A DNA stretch of 8,771 bases from positions 1 to 8,771 of the forward strand of contig CAIXUF010000581.1 of the NCBI GenBank assembly GCA_903922535.1, in the 5' to 3' direction. The notes below the pieces were generated by a model. The model made no database searches. It was not told the DNA's origin and was given only the letters and a program-made list of their open reading frames with translations. The stretch comes from Candidatus Hydrogenedentota bacterium (lineage in GTDB: Bacteria > Hydrogenedentota > Hydrogenedentia > Hydrogenedentiales > CAITNO01). The translations under genes and the position numbers were made by a program. Below, piece after piece: positions 6,432 to 8,771 of the stretch. Position 1 is the first letter of the stretch, and the number at the start of each line of letters is the position of its first letter.

Positions 6432-7678
6432 GCGCCTTCGTCCCCAATCCAGTGCACCACATCGTCCCAGAGGGGACGGTAATACTTCTCCATGACCGTG
6501 TCCCAGGCATATTCGGACAGAACCCGCGCGCGGCCCGCCGTGCCCATGCGACGGCGCAGCGCGGCGTCATCCAGCAGTCGGTCCAATGCCGCGGCCAGTT
6601 CACCCGCATCGCCGCGTTCAAACAGCAGCCCCGTTTCACCATCGACCACAATGTCCGCCAGACCGCCCGCGCGGGACGCGCAGACAGGCCGTTCCGCAGC
6701 CATCGCCTCCAGGGCTACCAGTCCCCAGGGTTCATCCCACACGCTGGGCACCACGCAGATGTCCGTCTCCGCATAGAGCCGCGGCATTTCCGTGTGATCC
6801 ACCCAGCCCAAAGGCCGAAGCCAGTGCCCCTCCGCCATGTCCTGCGGCAGCGTGGCGCGCACTTCGAAGTCTTGGCGGTGGTCCCACAGGCGCCGTGCTG
6901 TTTCGGCAAGCACTTCGAAGCCCTTGGCCGGGTCTTCGGCCCGTCCGGCCATGAGGATGACCGTTTTTCCGCCCGGCTTCTCTATCGGCGGCACGGGAAC
7001 AAAGGCGTGGGCATCCACACCTGACGGAACCACACGGACCTCGCCGGGTAATCCACCCAAGGGCGGAATCATGCCAGCATTGCACACCAGCGCAACACGC
7101 ACAGCGCGCAGCGCGTCGCAAAAGACCTTGTGGTATTCAGCGCGATACGCCTCTGCGCCGACATACTCGCGCAGCCAGGCGCTCTGCCGCTGTGACCGTA
7201 TCTGCGAACCGAGCAGGTCCAGCGCACAACGCCGGCAAATGTCCGGCGTGTCGAGGTAAAGGTTGGGGCAGGGCGCGCCGTTGAGAAAACGGAGCATGTC
7301 GCGCTGGCAGGCGGCCTCATGGGCATGAAAGCGCGAGACAATGGGATATCGGGACAGCGCCAGCGTCACGGCAGGCTTCATGAGAAATCCCTGCCCGACA
7401 AACACGATATCGGGCCGCCATGCATCCACGGCCGCACGGAACGCCGCCGCGACCTTGTACGCACTGAAACCGTCCCCGGAAAATGAAAGCACTTCCACGG
7501 GAAACGGCGTGCTCCCGTCCGCAACACGCCCCCGCTCCCAGGTGTCTTCATCGTGCGCGGCAAACAGGCGCACCTCATGCCCCATGGCCTGCGCACCCGC
7601 GGCCACATGAAACACGTCCACATCGCCGCCCCCATGGGGCGGCCAGGAAAAGAGCAAATCTACAAAGGCAATGCGCAT
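6428..7678 (-). CDS. GT4-family glycosyltransferase with four-cysteine insert (first of tandem pair)
   Basis: First gene of the minus-strand operon, 416 aa, retaining GT-B fold. It starts MRIAFVDLLFSWPPHGGGDVDVFH. The donor domain shows GRAEDPAKG (Arg246 and Lys252), VVPSVWDEPWGLVALEAMAAERPV (E-x7-E with Glu316 and Glu324) and GGLADIVVDGETGLLF. The insert has Cys124, Cys137, Cys148 and Cys151 at the same spacing as its neighbour, with HAHEAAC, CPNLYL and TPDICRRCAL around them. The start is ATG 7678, with GGAG ending 6 nt upstream. The reading frame stays open for another 145 codons upstream, but that stretch is low-complexity, crosses a divergent intergenic region and antisense-overlaps the Tat gene, while the ATG start aligns the protein with its 415-aa paralogue. 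Probable role in polysaccharide or glycolipid assembly; donor and acceptor are not deducible. Confidence 0.92.
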   Translation of the reverse strand: MRIAFVDLLFSWPPHGGGDVDVFHVAAGAQAMGHEVRLFAAHDEDTWERGRVADGSTPFPVEVLSFSGDGFSAYKVAAAFRAAVDAWRPDIVFVGQGFLMKPAVTLALSRYPIVSRFHAHEAACQRDMLRFLNGAPCPNLYLDTPDICRRCALDLLGSQIRSQRQSAWLREYVGAEAYRAEYHKVFCDALRAVRVALVCNAGMIPPLGGLPGEVRVVPSGVDAHAFVPVPPIEKPGGKTVILMAGRAEDPAKGFEVLAETARRLWDHRQDFEVRATLPQDMAEGHWLRPLGWVDHTEMPRLYAETDICVVPSVWDEPWGLVALEAMAAERPVCASRAGGLADIVVDGETGLLFERGDAGELAAALDRLLDDAALRRRMGTAGRARVLSEYAWDTVMEKYYRPLWDDVVHWIGDEGA

Positions 7679-7889
7679 GCCGCGCTCCGCGTTATTTGTC
7701 GCCAGTTGTCCATGTTCGAACCAGATCACGCCGGTACTCTGCCCAAACGACAGGCAGAACGACAGTGTCCGGGTGAACCATTGGCAATGATATACCAAGA
7801 TATCTTGAAAAGTCCCACAGATCGGAGGCATATTCATCGCCTGAACGAAGCACAACTGAAGCGCAACGCGCAACTTTGGAGATGCTGCG
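7679..7889. promoter_or_regulatory. Divergent promoter region with two adjacent palindromes
   Basis: This 211-bp spacer separates the GT operon from the Tat-signal gene, so it should hold both promoters. Its most AT-rich part (about 7786-7810) contains a perfect 12-bp palindrome CAAGATATCTTG (7796-7807). An inverted repeat CATTG-G-CAATG (7779-7789) sits next to it, the two centres being about 17.5 bp apart. TTGGCA (7781-7786) is close to a -35 box, but no good -10 follows at the right distance. Candidate binding site for a dimeric regulator; low confidence. Confidence 0.4.
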
Positions 7890-8678
7890 ATGGCACAACA
7901 TTCCCGACGGGCATTTCTGGGACAGGCGGCACTTGCAGGCGGGGCGCTTGCATCCACGGCGGTCTCCCAAGACGGCAAAACGACCGGTCTGCAGGGTATG
8001 GCGGCCAAGGGCTGGATTTGGGAGGGCCAAGGACTCGATCTCGGTGTATATCCCTCCATATTTGGCCTGGGGGGTGGAGCGGATTTCTTCGGACTTCGCA
8101 AGGTGCATTTCATGTTTCACGAGACCACGGAGTTGGCGCTCGGGCAACTGAGCCGCTTTGAACAGGTAATGTGCGATATTGCCAAATGGAAGTTTCGCAA
8201 TTGCGGGACGAACAACGGCGGCTCGGAATGCTATGTGGACGCGCGCCTGGAAACCATTCTCGCGGAAGCGGAGAAAGTCAGCCGTTTGTCACTCAAATTC
8301 CCCAATGTGGCAGGCGGCTTCTTCGACGACATGAAAGGTCTTATGGAACGGGAGAACCACGACGCCCACGCGTGCACTGCCGTCAAGGAAGCCCTGACCA
8401 AGCACAATCCAAAACTGAAACTTGAGTGCGTAGTGTATGCGAATGAACTTGAAGACACCTCGTTCTGGAACTCCCTGGCACCCTGCATCGACGTGGTGAG
8501 TTTCTGGACCTTCAGCTATAAGCAACTGTCGAAACTGGAGGAATCCCTCGATCAGTGCCGCAAACTGTTCCCCGGAAGACCGATCATCATGGGGTGTTAT
8601 CTTCGCGATTATCCGACGGCCGCGCCCATCCCCATGGATGCGTTGAAGCTCCGTAAGCGTCCGGTGAACGCCGTATAG
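7890..8678 (+). CDS. Tat-exported protein of unknown function, TIM-barrel-like, possibly C-terminally shortened
   Basis: 262 aa. A twin-arginine signal is clear: SRRAFLG (residues 5-11), then a hydrophobic AALAGGALA stretch, with cleavage likely near residue 24-26, so the protein folds in the cytoplasm and is exported. I do not recognise the family with certainty. The mature part reads as alternating strands and helices: KVHFMFHET (71-79), FEQVMCDIAKWKFRN (90-104), SLKFPNVAGGFFDDMKG (134-150), LKLECVVYAN (176-185), DVVSFWTFSYKQL (201-213), RPIIMGCYLRDYPTAAPIPMD (230-250). Such a pattern suggests a beta/alpha barrel; the paired Asp146 and Asp147 and the SFWTF and GCYLRDY strand ends could line a pocket. 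After PMDALKL the sequence ends in a basic stretch, so the last barrel elements appear missing. GGAG at 7878-7881 is 8 nt before the ATG. It is divergent from the GT operon. A carbohydrate-related role is only a guess. Confidence 0.75.
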   Translation: MAQHSRRAFLGQAALAGGALASTAVSQDGKTTGLQGMAAKGWIWEGQGLDLGVYPSIFGLGGGADFFGLRKVHFMFHETTELALGQLSRFEQVMCDIAKWKFRNCGTNNGGSECYVDARLETILAEAEKVSRLSLKFPNVAGGFFDDMKGLMERENHDAHACTAVKEALTKHNPKLKLECVVYANELEDTSFWNSLAPCIDVVSFWTFSYKQLSKLEESLDQCRKLFPGRPIIMGCYLRDYPTAAPIPMDALKLRKRPVNAV

Positions 8679-8709
8679 CGCATTCTGGCTTCGGGTACGC
8701 TGTGCGCTA
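8676..8709. terminator. Inverted repeat spanning the stop codons of convergent genes, possible bidirectional terminator
   Basis: TAGCGCA (8676-8682) and TGCGCTA (8703-8709) are perfect 7-bp arms with a 20-nt loop. The left arm begins with the TAG stop of the Tat gene and the right arm contains the TAG stop of the minus-strand frame. CCGTA (8671-8675) can also pair with TACGG (8708-8712), an alternative fold. No T-run follows on either side, so termination is plausible but unproven. Confidence 0.4.
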
Positions 8710-8771
8710 CGGACGGGGCGGCAAGTCGAGGGTTGGGAGAATATCCCGCTTCCAGTGGTCGGGCAGCAGCA
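8707..8771 (-). CDS. Partial CDS, C-terminal end of an unidentified protein
   Basis: Reading inward from the right edge on the minus strand gives 20 codons ending at TAG (8709-8707): LLPDHWKRDILPTLDLPPRP. Codon third positions are mostly G or C (16 of 20), and the peptide is more protein-like than the other frames here. The remainder lies outside the window, so no function can be given. The call rests on a very short stretch and could be a chance open frame. Confidence 0.35.
   Translation of the reverse strand, partial: LLPDHWKRDILPTLDLPPRP

Noticed and set aside
5184..7678. Recent gene duplication or assembly repeat for the two GT4 genes
   Set aside because: The two genes match at about 58% of residues even in a well-conserved stretch (29 of 50) and differ widely at the DNA level, so this is an old duplication and not a sequencing artefact.
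7679..8113. 145-codon N-terminal extension of the first GT4 gene
   Set aside because: The extension is Pro/Ser/Cys-rich without domain character, crosses the divergent promoter region and overlaps the Tat gene. ATG 7678 has a good ribosome binding site and aligns with the paralogue's start.

Overview
The window is a GC-rich bacterial chromosome segment. It holds seven complete protein genes, and probably the last 20 codons of an eighth at the right edge. The mix is central glycolysis, secreted clan GH-A glycosidases, a Tat-exported protein of unknown function and paired GT4 glycosyltransferases. This would suit an uncultured free-living saccharolytic bacterium such as a Planctomycetota, Verrucomicrobiota or Hydrogenedentota member, but there is no rRNA or marker gene to fix the taxonomy, so that placement is a weak inference. 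I see no rRNA, tRNA, CRISPR array, transposase or phage gene.

Layout. (1) 19-990 (+): pfkA, an ATP-type 6-phosphofructokinase. (2) 998-2575 (-): a secreted GH5 enzyme that looks like an endoglycoceramidase, converging on pfkA with a 7-nt gap. (3) 2576-2922: a 347-bp intergenic region between divergent genes, carrying palindromes and a nested inverted repeat. (4) 2923-4686 (+): a second secreted clan GH-A hydrolase with a CBM-like N-terminal domain. (5) 7678-4696 (-): a three-gene operon, GT4, then GT4, then a small Rossmann-like protein. Its genes overlap by 4 nt at each junction (ATGA and GTGA), so translational coupling is likely. (6) 7679-7889: a divergent intergenic region with two close palindromes. 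(7) 7890-8678 (+): a twin-arginine-signal protein of unknown function with an apparently short C-terminus. (8) An inverted repeat whose arms contain the stop codons of two convergent reading frames, followed by the end of a minus-strand gene.

How the genes may work together. The two divergent secreted glycosidases form a plausible glycan or glycolipid scavenging pair. The GT operon probably builds or decorates a surface polysaccharide. PfkA is a housekeeping enzyme with no obvious tie to the rest. The best candidate for something under-described is the GT4-GT4-Rossmann operon: two diverged tandem paralogues, both with a four-cysteine insert, coupled to what looks like the N-terminal half of a GT9-type enzyme. 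Next are the glycosidase at 2923-4686, whose family I could not settle, and the Tat protein at 7890-8678.
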